Source of the DNA: Herbidospora yilanensis
GTDB lineage: Bacteria; Actinomycetota; Actinomycetes; Streptosporangiales; Streptosporangiaceae
Length of the DNA: 64,000 bases
Assembly (NCBI RefSeq): GCF_001570565.1
Contig: NZ_BBXE01000040.1
Span: 1 to 64,000, forward strand
Reading direction: 5' to 3'
The position numbers and the translations under genes were made by a program. The notes under the pieces are model-generated. The model was not told the DNA's origin. It made no database searches and saw nothing but the letters and a program-made list of their open reading frames with translations. This document shows positions 49,790 through 59,569 of this stretch, piece after piece (within the stretch, counting starts at the first letter, position 1; the number at the start of each line of letters is the position of its first letter).

Positions 49790-52700
49790 GTGCGAAAGTC
49801 CTTTCGTGCCCTGCCGCTTCTCGTCGGGACGCTGGTGCTCAGCACCGTCGTCCAGCTCGGAACGGTGCCGCAGGCGGCCCTGGCGGCCGCGCCCGCCGAG
49901 CCGTCGGCCAGGGCCTACCAGATCGACAACCGGGCCGAGGTGCCCGACCTGGAGATCCATCCCGGACGGCTCGCGTTGTCGGCCGACGGCGCCACCGCCT
50001 TACACCTGTCTCCACGAGGAGACGATCCACCGGTCCTGGTGGCCACCGACCTGCGCGACGGCGGAGAGGAGGTCGTCGGCCTCGACCTCGAAGGGCTGCC
50101 CGTGCCCCAGGTGATCGACGCCGCGATCAGCGGCGACGGCCGGACGGTCGCCTTCGTGGCCAGTGGGTCCAACGCCGCCGACCTGCGGCTGCCGCCCTCG
50201 GCCGACCCCTTCATCGGGGAGGCGATCTTCGTCAGGGACCGGCTCACCGACGCCACCGTATGGGTCCAGCTCCCCGACCTCGGCGTGCCGGTCTCGCACC
50301 ACAGGCTCCGCGACCTCGCCCTGAGCGCCGACGGCAGGCGGCTGGCCGCCGGCCTCTCGCTGCCGCTGCCGGAGTACGACGACCGCACCTCGCCCGAGGG
50401 CGTGCTCCTGGTCACCCTGCCGGCCGACGCCGCGCCGGTGCCGCACGTCGTCCGCCCGGAGGACCTCTCGGACGGCGAAGCCGACCTGAAGGGCTTCGCC
50501 CTGTCCGGTGACGGGAAGGTGCTCGCGGTCAACGTGGGTGGCGACGAACGGGCGCTGCTGCGCTTCGACGCCGCCTCCGGCGACCGGCTGCCCGGCGGCC
50601 GGGAACTGAGCCAGGCCCAGCACACGGCCTGGGTCCCCAACCTCGACCAGGCCGGACGCCGGACCGCCTTCGGCGGCGTCGGCGCGGGGGTCGTGGTGGC
50701 CGACCTCGTCACCGGCCCGTCGGCCGACGTGACGCTGGCGGCCTCGGAGAAGGCCCCGTACGTCTCCGGCGACGCGGCCTTCTCCTCCGACGACCCGCCC
50801 ACGGCCGCGCTGCTGAGCGCCGACGGCGGCACCGTCGCGTTCCGGCGCGCGGGCGCGATGTGGACCCAACAGGCCCAGGCCGGCCAGGCTCCCGTGCTGG
50901 TCAGCGCCGGTCTGGACGGCCGGATCGCCGACCCCCTCCCCGGCGAGATGGTGACCTACCCCGACTACGTGAACGCGTACACGATGAGCGGCGACGCCGC
51001 CACCCTGGTCTTCCTGTCCGCGAGCTCCGCGTTCGTGGCGCCCCGGACGGACACGCCGCAGCCCTCGCGCCTCTACCGCGCCGTCCCGGCCGACGCCCCC
51101 GCGCCGGTCTGGCCGCAGAACGCCGAGCTGGCCGCCGAACCCGGCACCACCAGCGTCGCGCTCTCGTGGCCGCCCGCCGGCGCCACGGTCGCGACCTACG
51201 ACGTCAGCGTGGACGGCACGAAGGTCGCCACCGTGACCGCGCCCACGACGCGGGCGACGCCGTCGGGACTCACCCCCGGCTCGACCGTCGAGGTCGCGGT
51301 CGTCGCCAGGGACACGGCCGGCCGGGCCTCGGCCCCGCTGACCAGGAGCGTCACCCTGCTGGGCGACGTGCCGCCCGGCGAGGCCCCGCTCTCCGCGGTG
51401 GCCGGGCCCGGCGCGATGGTGCGCCTCCAGTGGGAGGCGTCGGACACGGCCGGCCTGACCGGCTACCGGGTGCTCCGCGACGGCGTGAAGCTGGTCGACC
51501 TGGCCCCCGGCGCGACCACCCACCACGACACGACGGTCGCCGCCGACACGGAGTACACCTACGCCGTCGCGGTGCTGCGCGGCACCGAGCAGCTCCGGCT
51601 GACCAAGGACGCGCGGGTGCGCGTCGACAGGCTGACCGTCGACGAGACGGCCGCCAACCTGCCCAAGGTGGCCGGGTCGGCGGTGCTGGCCCTCGGCCGC
51701 GAGGCCACCTTCGCGGTGGTCGGCGCGGCGGGCTTCACCGCCACCGCCGAGCTCGTCGTGCGCACCGCCGACGACCCCGCCAAGCCGGTGACGGTGCCGC
51801 TCGCGGAGGAGCGGGCCGGGCGGTACCGGGGCTCGTGGCCGCTGCCCGAAGGCGTGACCGAGATCGTCTCCGGTGTCACGCGGCTCGCCGACGGCGCCGG
51901 GCACTCGCTCTCCCAGCCGGTCGCCGGCCTGCCCGCCACGGTCGGCGGGCTGGTCCGGATCGGCGTCACCGTCCCCGGCGGGGAGGCCGACGGCGTCCGC
52001 CTCCAGGTGTGGAGCGACACCACCCGGACCGGGTACGTGACCCAGTTGAAGGCGAACGGCACCCTCGCCGTGCCGGTCGCGCCGGCCGCCGATCACCAGA
52101 TCACCACGCGCCGCTCCGACGGCCTCGACGGCACCCCGCCGAAGACGGTCGCGGTCGCCTCCGGGCAGGCGGTGGACGTGACCGCCGCGCCGCACGCGCC
52201 GGCGTCGCTGACCCTGACGCTGCGCCGGGCCGGCGACGTGGCGCTGGCCGACGTCCCGGTGGTGCTCACCACCAGGACGGGGGCCCGGTCGGGCCGTACC
52301 GACGGGAACGGGCGGGTGACGTTCGGCGCCCTCGACGCGGCCACCGACGTGACCGCCGAGGTCGGCGTGCCCGCCCAGACGCTCGCGACCCACGGCCTGG
52401 CCGCCGTGCCGGACCGGACGGTGACCCTGGTGCCCGGCGCCAACGCGGTCGCGGTGACCGCCGCCGCGCTGCCCAAGGTGACCGTGCGCGGCACGGTCGA
52501 GGACGACGACGGCCGCCCGCTCCGGGCGGCGGTGACGTTGCGGCAGACGGTCGCCGGGGTCGGCGTGCCCACGCGTGTCGAGTCGGCCGCCGACGGCACC
52601 TGGTCGGCCCAGGTGTTCGCGACGCGCACCGTCGCCACGGCCACCCGTGCGGGGCGGACGACCGCCGAGGTCGCGGCCGGGCCGGACGCCCCCGTGGACC

Positions 52701-55700
52701 TGGTCTTCCCCGACGTGTCCGGCTACGTCGTGCGGCCGAAGGTCTTCATCGTCTCGATGGACGGCGACCGGACCGAGCAGGAGCTCAACACCGAGACCGC
52801 CGGTCCCCTCAGGCCCGAGGTCCTGGCCGGTGGCCGCCGGTTCATCGCCTGGGACGGCGAGGTCCCGGTCGACGTGCCCCCGGGCTCGGCGGTGACCTTC
52901 TGCGCCGACGGCTCCTACCGGGGCCTGAGCAAAGCGTGCGCCGAGGCCGTCGCGGGGGAGTCGCCCGACATCCCGCTGACCGTGGAGATCCACGAGACAT
53001 CCAGGATCACCGCGCGTGTCCTCGAACCGGACGGCACCCCGCGTACCGGCCGGACCTGCTCGCGGATCGAGGGCGAGCACGCCTCGGCGGTCGCCGACTT
53101 CGCCGGTCCGGGCCTGGGGGTCTCCGCGCCCGCCGCGGGCACCTACGTGCTCACCGTGGTCGCGTGCCGGGACAAGCTCAGCGGTTCGGTCCAGCGGCTC
53201 GTGACGGTCAAGGCGGGCGAGCAGCTCGACCTGGGCGACCTTCGGCTCGCCCCGATGTCGACCCTCGTCCGGGGTGAGCGCAGCGGTTTCGACGCCGTCA
53301 CCGACGCCGTGCTGCCCGGCGAGCTGGCCCACCTGCGCGCCGACGTCGAGTTCCAGAACACCACGCGGAGCGGCGACGCCCGGCTGACGCTTCCGCCGGG
53401 TGTCACGGTGCCCGACGACGCGGTGCTGCGGGACGGGAAGCCGGTGGCGTTCACCCGCGAGGAGAACGCCGTGGTGATCCCGTTCCCGGCCGCGCCGGCC
53501 CGCACGATCGACGTGTACGTCCGCACTCCGGCGACCGCCGGGGGAGAGTCGCCGTTCTCCCTGTCGGTGTCCTCCGGCGAGCTCACCGAGGTCGTGGGAT
53601 CGGCCGGGGTCCGGGTGGGCACGGTCACGCTGCGGGCGCCGTCGGCGAGCCAGACCGGGCGGTTGACCGCTTCTGGGCTGGCGCCCGCCGGTGCGCGCGT
53701 CGTCGTGCGCGACGGCGACACGGTGGTCGCGGAGGCCGACGCCGGCGACGGCGGCCGGTGGCACGCCATCGTGGACCTCGGCGCGGGTGACGAGGCCGTC
53801 CGGCACGTCCTGCGCGCCTCCGCCGCCGTCGGCTCGGCGGTGCTGACCGCCGACCCGGTGACCGTGGTCGTCGACCCGTACGCCGGCGTGCTGGAGAAGG
53901 TGACCATGTCCCAGACGGGCATGACCAAGACCTTCCGCCCGGCCGACGGCGTCGCGCGGTTCCCCTGGGTGTGGAACCCGTCCCTGGCCGTCACCGTCCG
54001 GGCGGAGTTCAGCGGCCCGGTCGCCCACCCCCGGGCCCGGCTCGGCACACTCGACCTCCCCCTGACGCCCGTGGAGGGCCGGGAGAACGTCTACACCCTG
54101 ACCACCAAGACCAAGGCGCACGAGGTCGGCGACCTGACGATCAGCTACGCGGCGGAGCAGGACCGGCCCCTGTTGCCGATCCCCCCGGCGCCCGGCCCGG
54201 ACGACGGCCTCTTCGATCCGCGGGCGGCGGTGCTCGGCGACCCGGTGACCGACGGCGACGCCGTCAGCCAGGAGTTCACCGTGCCCGTGCCGAAAATGGG
54301 CCCGGCCGCGCAGGGGCGCGTCAAGCTGATCGTCGAGCCGCTGCCCGACTACGAGCCCGGCCCGGCCGCCGTCACCGCGGCCCGCGCCTCCGGCGTGCCC
54401 GTCTACGAGCCCGTCCTGTCGGGGAGCGACCCCCTGACGATCGCCACGACCGGCCGTTACACCAGCGAGGCGGCGGCGATCGTCGACATCGGCGTGCTGG
54501 CGAGCCAGTCGCCGGGTTCGCCGCTGGTCAGGTCGCTGAACGCCGCCGGGTTCGTCAGCGGACCGGCACGCGTCGTCTTCCAGACGGCCTTCTGGAACAT
54601 CACCAACATCGACGCCGTCAACTCGGCGGAGAGCAGCGACGAGAAGTACACCGAGCTCAACAAGATGATGGACATGGCCAACCGGTGCAGGGACGGGTCG
54701 CAGGGCGCCGTCTACCGCCACCACCTGCAGCAGTTGATGCGGCGGGCCGTCATGCTCGACGTCTACACCGGGGTGTCGGCCGTGGTCGGCCTGGCGCTCG
54801 CCCCGGCGACCTTCGGCCTGGGCACCGTCGCGATCTGGGCGGTGAGCTGGGGCATCGGCAAGGGACTGGAGATCCCGCTCAACAACGACATCGAGGCGCT
54901 CCGCCGCGAGATGAACAGCGACGAGGAATGCCGGTGGTCCGAGCGGGACGCCTCCTACCGTGACCCGCACGCCCCCCAGCCGGACGCCGACATCGACTAC
55001 CGCTTCGACCCGTCCGGTCACCTCTACGAGGGTCTGGACGCCCGCCGCGTCGAAGGGGTCACCGCGACGCTGCTGCGCGCCCCCGCCCCGGAAGGGCCGT
55101 GGCGGCCGTGGGACGCGGCGGTCTACGGCGATCAGAACCCGCAGGTCACCGACGCCGACGGCCGCTACGGCTGGGACGTGCCCGAAGGCTGGTGGAAGGT
55201 CGTCTACACCAAGGACGGCTACCTGCCGGCCGAGTCGCGGGTGCTGAAGGTGCTGCCCCCGCACACCGACGTCGACGTCAACCTGTTCCGCGCGGAACCG
55301 GCCGAGGTCGAGAGGATCGAGGCCGACGACACCGGTCTCACGGTCACCATGAGCCAGCCGACCAGGGTGGCCCAGGCGCTCTCCGGCGCGCTCACGGTCA
55401 CCACTCCCGACGGCGCGGCCGTCGGCGGCCAGTGGACGGCCGTGTCCCCGCAGCTCCCGCCGGCCGGTCACCCCCACCCGGCCGAGAAGCTGGCCATGGC
55501 GTTCCGGTTCACCGGCGAGAAGCGCTCCGGCGAGGTGCAGGTCGTGGTCGACCCGCTGCTCCAGGACCACGGCGGCCGGGCCGTTGCCGACGGCGTGGAG
55601 AAGACGCTCACGGTCCGGTGGACCGGCCCCGACTCGGCCGGACCGCAGGTCGGCGTGACCGGCGTGACCGACGGCGCGATCTACCGGCTGCGCGGCGCGC

Positions 55701-56242
55701 CCACCGCCGGCTGCGTCACCGTCGACCGGGGCTCCGGCGTGGCCGTCGAGGCCACGCTGACGCTCACCGGCGGAACAGCCGCCGGGGTCGGCGTCTACAC
55801 CGCCACGTGCGCCGGGGCCAAGGACAAGGAGGGCAACGTCACCCCGCCGGTGTCGGCGACCTACTCGGTGGTGTACGTCTTCACGGGCTTCGCCGCGCCG
55901 GTGCGCAACGACGGCGTCGTCAACGTGGCCAAGGCCGGCCAGGGCATCCAGGTCAAGTGGCGGCTGACCGACGCGACCGGCGCCCCGGTCAACGGCCTCA
56001 CCACGGCGGCCCTGACGGTCAGCCCCTTCGACTGCCGGACGGGCCTGCCCACCGGCCAGGAGCGGGTGCCCGCCGAGGGCGCCTCGGTGCTCCAGGTCCT
56101 CGGGTACGGCAGCTACCAGGTGGTCTGGCGCACCCCGCCGTCCTACCTCGACAAGTGCCTGACGCTCCACGTCGACACCGGGGAGGGCGCGGCGGCCTCG
56201 CACACCGCGTTGTTCCGCTTCACCCGCAACGAGTCCCTCTGA
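49790..56242 (+). CDS. Giant secreted multidomain protein (beta-propeller, FN3, Ig-like and Cna-B-like modules)
   Basis: A 2150-residue exported protein. GTG 49790 with AAGGAG upstream gives a clear signal peptide (about 1-32, ending PQAALAA). Residues ~45-430 look like a WD40/TolB-type propeller with repeated (A)LSADG(R/G) turns. Two FN3 domains follow (about 437-523 and 529-610). Carboxypeptidase-regulatory/Cna-B-like modules come next (about 804-963 and 1760-1835). A hydrophobic hairpin lies near 1655-1700, and a C-terminal PxKF-like domain at about 2024-2147. There is no sorting signal, so it is secreted or held by the hairpin. It probably has an adhesive or matrix role. A TTA codon is at 50000-50002, and a strong terminator follows. 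Confidence 0.85.
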   Translation: MRKSFRALPLLVGTLVLSTVVQLGTVPQAALAAAPAEPSARAYQIDNRAEVPDLEIHPGRLALSADGATALHLSPRGDDPPVLVATDLRDGGEEVVGLDLEGLPVPQVIDAAISGDGRTVAFVASGSNAADLRLPPSADPFIGEAIFVRDRLTDATVWVQLPDLGVPVSHHRLRDLALSADGRRLAAGLSLPLPEYDDRTSPEGVLLVTLPADAAPVPHVVRPEDLSDGEADLKGFALSGDGKVLAVNVGGDERALLRFDAASGDRLPGGRELSQAQHTAWVPNLDQAGRRTAFGGVGAGVVVADLVTGPSADVTLAASEKAPYVSGDAAFSSDDPPTAALLSADGGTVAFRRAGAMWTQQAQAGQAPVLVSAGLDGRIADPLPGEMVTYPDYVNAYTMSGDAATLVFLSASSAFVAPRTDTPQPSRLYRAVPADAPAPVWPQNAELAAEPGTTSVALSWPPAGATVATYDVSVDGTKVATVTAPTTRATPSGLTPGSTVEVAVVARDTAGRASAPLTRSVTLLGDVPPGEAPLSAVAGPGAMVRLQWEASDTAGLTGYRVLRDGVKLVDLAPGATTHHDTTVAADTEYTYAVAVLRGTEQLRLTKDARVRVDRLTVDETAANLPKVAGSAVLALGREATFAVVGAAGFTATAELVVRTADDPAKPVTVPLAEERAGRYRGSWPLPEGVTEIVSGVTRLADGAGHSLSQPVAGLPATVGGLVRIGVTVPGGEADGVRLQVWSDTTRTGYVTQLKANGTLAVPVAPAADHQITTRRSDGLDGTPPKTVAVASGQAVDVTAAPHAPASLTLTLRRAGDVALADVPVVLTTRTGARSGRTDGNGRVTFGALDAATDVTAEVGVPAQTLATHGLAAVPDRTVTLVPGANAVAVTAAALPKVTVRGTVEDDDGRPLRAAVTLRQTVAGVGVPTRVESAADGTWSAQVFATRTVATATRAGRTTAEVAAGPDAPVDLVFPDVSGYVVRPKVFIVSMDGDRTEQELNTETAGPLRPEVLAGGRRFIAWDGEVPVDVPPGSAVTFCADGSYRGLSKACAEAVAGESPDIPLTVEIHETSRITARVLEPDGTPRTGRTCSRIEGEHASAVADFAGPGLGVSAPAAGTYVLTVVACRDKLSGSVQRLVTVKAGEQLDLGDLRLAPMSTLVRGERSGFDAVTDAVLPGELAHLRADVEFQNTTRSGDARLTLPPGVTVPDDAVLRDGKPVAFTREENAVVIPFPAAPARTIDVYVRTPATAGGESPFSLSVSSGELTEVVGSAGVRVGTVTLRAPSASQTGRLTASGLAPAGARVVVRDGDTVVAEADAGDGGRWHAIVDLGAGDEAVRHVLRASAAVGSAVLTADPVTVVVDPYAGVLEKVTMSQTGMTKTFRPADGVARFPWVWNPSLAVTVRAEFSGPVAHPRARLGTLDLPLTPVEGRENVYTLTTKTKAHEVGDLTISYAAEQDRPLLPIPPAPGPDDGLFDPRAAVLGDPVTDGDAVSQEFTVPVPKMGPAAQGRVKLIVEPLPDYEPGPAAVTAARASGVPVYEPVLSGSDPLTIATTGRYTSEAAAIVDIGVLASQSPGSPLVRSLNAAGFVSGPARVVFQTAFWNITNIDAVNSAESSDEKYTELNKMMDMANRCRDGSQGAVYRHHLQQLMRRAVMLDVYTGVSAVVGLALAPATFGLGTVAIWAVSWGIGKGLEIPLNNDIEALRREMNSDEECRWSERDASYRDPHAPQPDADIDYRFDPSGHLYEGLDARRVEGVTATLLRAPAPEGPWRPWDAAVYGDQNPQVTDADGRYGWDVPEGWWKVVYTKDGYLPAESRVLKVLPPHTDVDVNLFRAEPAEVERIEADDTGLTVTMSQPTRVAQALSGALTVTTPDGAAVGGQWTAVSPQLPPAGHPHPAEKLAMAFRFTGEKRSGEVQVVVDPLLQDHGGRAVADGVEKTLTVRWTGPDSAGPQVGVTGVTDGAIYRLRGAPTAGCVTVDRGSGVAVEATLTLTGGTAAGVGVYTATCAGAKDKEGNVTPPVSATYSVVYVFTGFAAPVRNDGVVNVAKAGQGIQVKWRLTDATGAPVNGLTTAALTVSPFDCRTGLPTGQERVPAEGASVLQVLGYGSYQVVWRTPPSYLDKCLTLHVDTGEGAAASHTALFRFTRNESL

Positions 56243-56246
56243 TCAC

Positions 56247-56282
56247 CGGTGCCGCGCCCGCCTTCCGGCGGGCGCGGCACCG
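56247..56282 (+). terminator. Terminator after the giant secreted protein gene
   Basis: A perfect 16-base-pair stem (left arm starting CGGTGCCGCG, right arm ending CGCGGCACCG) with loop TTCC begins 5 bases after the stop codon. It is purely G/C-rich with no T run, as is usual for terminators of this kind of genome. Confidence 0.85.
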
Positions 56283-56332
56283 CCATGGAGAAGAGGACAG
56301 TTTCTGGCCGCTATGGCGGGGATCGTGGTCAT

Positions 56333-57427
56333 ATGGCGATGACCGTTCTCGACACCCGCGCGCTCAACCGCGCCACGCTCGCCCGGCAGTTGCTGCTCGA
56401 CCGCGCCGACCTGCCGGTCCTCGACGCCGTCGCCCATCTGTGCGGGATGCAGGCACAGGAGCCGCAGGAGCCGTTCGTCGGGCTCTGGTCGCGGCTGCGC
56501 GGGTTCGACCCGGCGTCGCTGTCCGATCTGCTGGTACGGCGCGGCGTCGTGCGCACCCACCTCATGCGCCGCACCGTCCACCTGGTCACGGCCGACGACG
56601 TCGTGGCCTGGCGGGCCCGGCACGACGCCATGTTGCGCCAGAGGGTGCTCGGGGTCTACCGGCGCGAGCTGGCCGGAGTCGACCTCGACGAGCTCGCGGC
56701 GGCCGGCCGGGCCCTGATGGCCGACGGCGAACCCCGGACGATGGGCGACCTGGCCCGGACGATGGCCGAGCGGTGGCCGATGCCCGAACCCCGGCCGCTG
56801 GGCGAGATGCTGGTCTCCGCCCTCGTCCCGGTGGTGCAGCTACCGCCGCGCGGGATGTGGCGCGCCAAGGCGGGCGTGCGCAACGTCCCCATCCCCCTCT
56901 GGCTCGGGCGGGAGCTCGACCCGCCCGCGCGGACCGGGTCGGATCCGGTCGGCGAGACGCTCGTGCGGCGCTACCTGGCCGCCTACGGCCCCGCCGCCAC
57001 GGCCGACCTGCGCGCCTGGTGCGGGCTGGCCGGCCTGCCGGCCGCGGTCGCCGCCGTGCGCGGGGAACTGGTCTCCTTCCGCGACGAGCGGGGCCGCGAA
57101 CTGCTGGACCTGCCCGACGCGCCCCGCCCCGACCCCGGCACGCCCGCGCCGGTGCGGTTCCTGCCCGCCTTCGACAACGCGCTCCTCGGCTACGACGACC
57201 GCACCCGGATCGTCGACGACGCCCATCGCGGCGTGTCGATCGCCGGTGTCCGGGTCGTCCTGGTCGACGGCCGGGTCGCCGCCACCTGGACGGTCAAGGA
57301 CGGCACCGTGACCGTCGCCCCGCTGCGCGACCTCTCCCGGGCCGACCGCGACGCGGTGGCCGAGGAGGGGGAGAGGCTCGCGTCGTTCCTCTCCGACGGT
57401 GAGCGGAGTGCCGTCCAGCTCGCCTGA
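56333..57427 (+). CDS. YcaQ-like winged-helix DNA-binding protein (HTH_42)
   Basis: A 364-residue protein of the winged-helix DNA-binding family PF06224. The start region LNRATLARQLLLDRAD and the motif LCGMQAQEPQEPFVGLWSRL (about 37-56, split here for the family signature) are typical, as are RTHLMRRTVHLVTADD (about 76-91) and FLPAFDNALLGYDDR (about 279-293). Relatives include the interstrand-crosslink glycosylase YcaQ/AlkX. Actinomycete members are mostly uncharacterised, so a base-excision role is only suggested by family. ATG 56333 or 56339 is taken as start, because the longer frame to 56249 runs through the terminator. Confidence 0.85.
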   Translation: MAMTVLDTRALNRATLARQLLLDRADLPVLDAVAHLCGMQAQEPQEPFVGLWSRLRGFDPASLSDLLVRRGVVRTHLMRRTVHLVTADDVVAWRARHDAMLRQRVLGVYRRELAGVDLDELAAAGRALMADGEPRTMGDLARTMAERWPMPEPRPLGEMLVSALVPVVQLPPRGMWRAKAGVRNVPIPLWLGRELDPPARTGSDPVGETLVRRYLAAYGPAATADLRAWCGLAGLPAAVAAVRGELVSFRDERGRELLDLPDAPRPDPGTPAPVRFLPAFDNALLGYDDRTRIVDDAHRGVSIAGVRVVLVDGRVAATWTVKDGTVTVAPLRDLSRADRDAVAEEGERLASFLSDGERSAVQLA

Positions 57428-57476
57428 CCCCTCATTCGCAGTGGGTCGTGGCGTCTGCGCGTGCCTACCATGACGT

Positions 57477-58265
57477 ATGGCCAGCGAATCCGCCGCGGTG
57501 ACGCGGCGTCGCCGCGAGCAGCTCAGCGACTTCCTGCGCACCCGCCGGGCCCGGCTCACCCCCGGCGACGTCGGCATGGCGGTGGCGGGCCGACGCCGCA
57601 CCCCGGGCCTGCGGCGCGAGGAGGTCGCCGTGCTGGCCGGGGTCGGGGTGTCCTGGTACACCTGGCTGGAGCAGGGCCGTGACATCAACGTCTCGGCCGA
57701 GGTGCTCGACGCGATCGGCTGCGCGCTGCGCCTGACCGAGCCCGAACGCGCGCACGTCTACCTGCTGGCCGGTCTCAACCCGCCCCGGGCGGGGGCCACC
57801 CGCGACGCGGAGATCACCCCGGAACTGCGCCGCCTGCTCGACACCTGGACGCCGCCCGCGATGCTGCGCGACCGCTACTGGAACCTGGTCGCGACCAACG
57901 ACGCGGCGCAGCGCCTGTTCCGCTACGGCGACACCGACCACAACTGCCTGATCGCGTTCTTCACCAACGCCCGCTACCGGGCCATGCACGTGGAGTGGGA
58001 GTCGGTCGCGCCGGCCGTCGTGGCCGCCTACCGCGCCGACGCCGCGCACGCCCCCGACGACCCCGAGTTCGCCCGCGTGGTCGCCGACCTGAGCGCGGTG
58101 AGCCCGGAGTTCGCCGAACTCTGGATCCGCCACGACGTGGGCCCGCCGGTCCAGGCGATCAAGGCGATCCGGCATCCCGAGGCCGGAGACCTGTTCTTCG
58201 ACATGACGACTCTGGTGGTGGTCGACCACCCGTCGTGGTACCTGGAGCTCTACAACCCCCGGTGA
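57477..58265 (+). CDS. XRE-family regulator with MmyB-like ligand domain
   Basis: A 262-residue regulator. The N-terminal HTH has the MmyB-family signature RTPGLRREEVAVLAGVGVSW (about residues 41-60), then YTWLEQGRDINVS (about 61-73). The C-terminal MmyB-like domain (PF17765, about 105-258) contains RYWNLVATNDAAQRLF and the ending HPSWYLELYNPR. Such regulators in actinomycetes are commonly paired with an SDR, as here (69 bases downstream, same strand). The MmyB domain is thought to bind a fatty-acid-like ligand. Confidence 0.93.
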   Translation: MASESAAVTRRRREQLSDFLRTRRARLTPGDVGMAVAGRRRTPGLRREEVAVLAGVGVSWYTWLEQGRDINVSAEVLDAIGCALRLTEPERAHVYLLAGLNPPRAGATRDAEITPELRRLLDTWTPPAMLRDRYWNLVATNDAAQRLFRYGDTDHNCLIAFFTNARYRAMHVEWESVAPAVVAAYRADAAHAPDDPEFARVVADLSAVSPEFAELWIRHDVGPPVQAIKAIRHPEAGDLFFDMTTLVVVDHPSWYLELYNPR

Positions 58266-58334
58266 GGGTGGTGGTGCCAGACCCCGGATCACTGCGCACT
58301 GTTCGCCTCCGCCGCCCGTCGGCACGCTGGATCC

Positions 58335-59090
58335 ATGACCCACACGTTCCACGGCAAGATCGCCCTCATCACCGGCGGCACCAGCGGCATCGGCCTGGCG
58401 ACGGCCGAGAGGCTGGTGGCCGGCGGCGCCCACGTGATCGTCACCGGCCGTGACCAGACCAGGCTCGACGCCGCCGTCGGCCACCTGGACGGCGGCGACC
58501 GCGTGCTGGCCGTTCAGGGTGACGCCGCGCACCTGCCCGACCTCGACCGGCTGACGACCACGATCGAACGCCGGTACGGGCGGCTGGACGTCGTCTTCGC
58601 CAACGCGGGCACCGCCGTCTTCCAGCCGCTCGGCGAGGTCACCGAGACCGGCTTCGACCACGTCATGGCGACCAACGTCAAAGGCGTCTTCTTCACCGTC
58701 CAGAAGACCCTCCCCCTGCTCGCCGACCGGGCGTCGATCGTGATCAACGCCTCCTGGGCGCTGCACCGCGGCCTGTCCGGCGCCGCCCTGTACGCCGCGT
58801 CGAAGGCCGCCGTCCACAACCTGACCCACACTCTCGCGGCCGAACTGGGCCCGAGGGGCGTCCGCGTCAACTCCGTGAGCCCCGGCTACATCGAGACCCC
58901 GATGTTCCACGAACACATTTCGGCCGAAGCCGCGGCCGTCGCCCTGGCCTCGGTGGCCTCAGGCCGTCTCGGCACCCCGGGGGACGTCGCCGACGCGGTC
59001 GCCTTCCTCGCCTCCGACGCCGCGTCGTACGTCAACGGGCAGGACCTGATCGTCGACGGCGGCCTGGTGGCCGCCATCGCGGCGACCTAG
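58335..59090 (+). CDS. Short-chain dehydrogenase/reductase paired with the MmyB regulator
   Basis: A 251-residue classical SDR. The cofactor motif is ITGGTSGIGLATA (about residues 12-24), NAG is in VFANAGTAVF, the catalytic Ser is in INASWALH (about 138-145), and YAASKAAVHN has the Tyr-Lys pair. It ends QDLIVDGGLVAAI. It is complete, in contrast to the broken SDR at 17612. The stop overlaps the convergent flavin-reductase gene by 4 bases. The substrate is unknown, and control by the preceding MmyB-type regulator is inferred from pairing. Confidence 0.93.
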   Translation: MTHTFHGKIALITGGTSGIGLATAERLVAGGAHVIVTGRDQTRLDAAVGHLDGGDRVLAVQGDAAHLPDLDRLTTTIERRYGRLDVVFANAGTAVFQPLGEVTETGFDHVMATNVKGVFFTVQKTLPLLADRASIVINASWALHRGLSGAALYAASKAAVHNLTHTLAAELGPRGVRVNSVSPGYIETPMFHEHISAEAAAVALASVASGRLGTPGDVADAVAFLASDAASYVNGQDLIVDGGLVAAIAAT

Positions 59091-59569
59091 GCGGCGCCGT
59101 CCATGGCCATCTCGGGCCAGAACTCCCGGTAGCGGCCGGAGTGGAAGACGAGCGGCTCCCCCTCGGCCCGCTGGTAGCTCTCCACCGCCCCGACGAAGAT
59201 GTGGTGGTCGCCGCCGTCGTGGACGCGCTCCGTCCGGCAGACGAAGGTGGCCAGCGTCCCGGCGAGGATCGGCAGGGGAGCGGCGAGCAGGTCCACCCCG
59301 GCGAACTTGTCGGGGGAGGGCGTCGCGAACCGCCTCGACAGGTGGTCCTGGCCGGCGGCCAGGACGTTGACGACGAACCGTCCGGCCCGCAGGAAGACCG
59401 GCGCGCTGGGCGCCCGGTTCGACAGGCACCACAACACCAGCGGCGGATCGAGCGAGACGGAGGTGAAGGAGTTGACGGTCACCCCGGCCCGGTCACCCTC
59501 CTCGGTGGAGGTCGTGATCACCGCCACCCCGGTCGCGAACTGCCCCAGGGCCTCACGGAGCGCTCTCAT
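59087..59569 (-). CDS. Flavin reductase partner of the monooxygenase (StyB-like)
   Basis: A 160-residue flavin reductase domain protein (PF01613). ALGQFATGVAVITT (about residues 6-19), VTVNSFTSVSLDPPLVLWCL (about 30-49) and FVVNVLAAGQ are the standard FMN/FAD-binding segments, and the closing HIFVGAVESYQ is typical. It is translated with the upstream monooxygenase gene (ATGA overlap). It would reduce FAD with NADH and hand it to the oxygenase. Confidence 0.92.
   Translation of the reverse strand: MRALREALGQFATGVAVITTSTEEGDRAGVTVNSFTSVSLDPPLVLWCLSNRAPSAPVFLRAGRFVVNVLAAGQDHLSRRFATPSPDKFAGVDLLAAPLPILAGTLATFVCRTERVHDGGDHHIFVGAVESYQRAEGEPLVFHSGRYREFWPEMAMDGAA

Noticed and set aside
50000-56203. 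A 2067-residue open frame on the minus strand opposite the giant secreted protein
   Set aside because: It is an antisense shadow: Arg/Gly/Val/His-rich without domains, whereas the + strand frame has a signal peptide, ribosome-binding site and recognisable modules.
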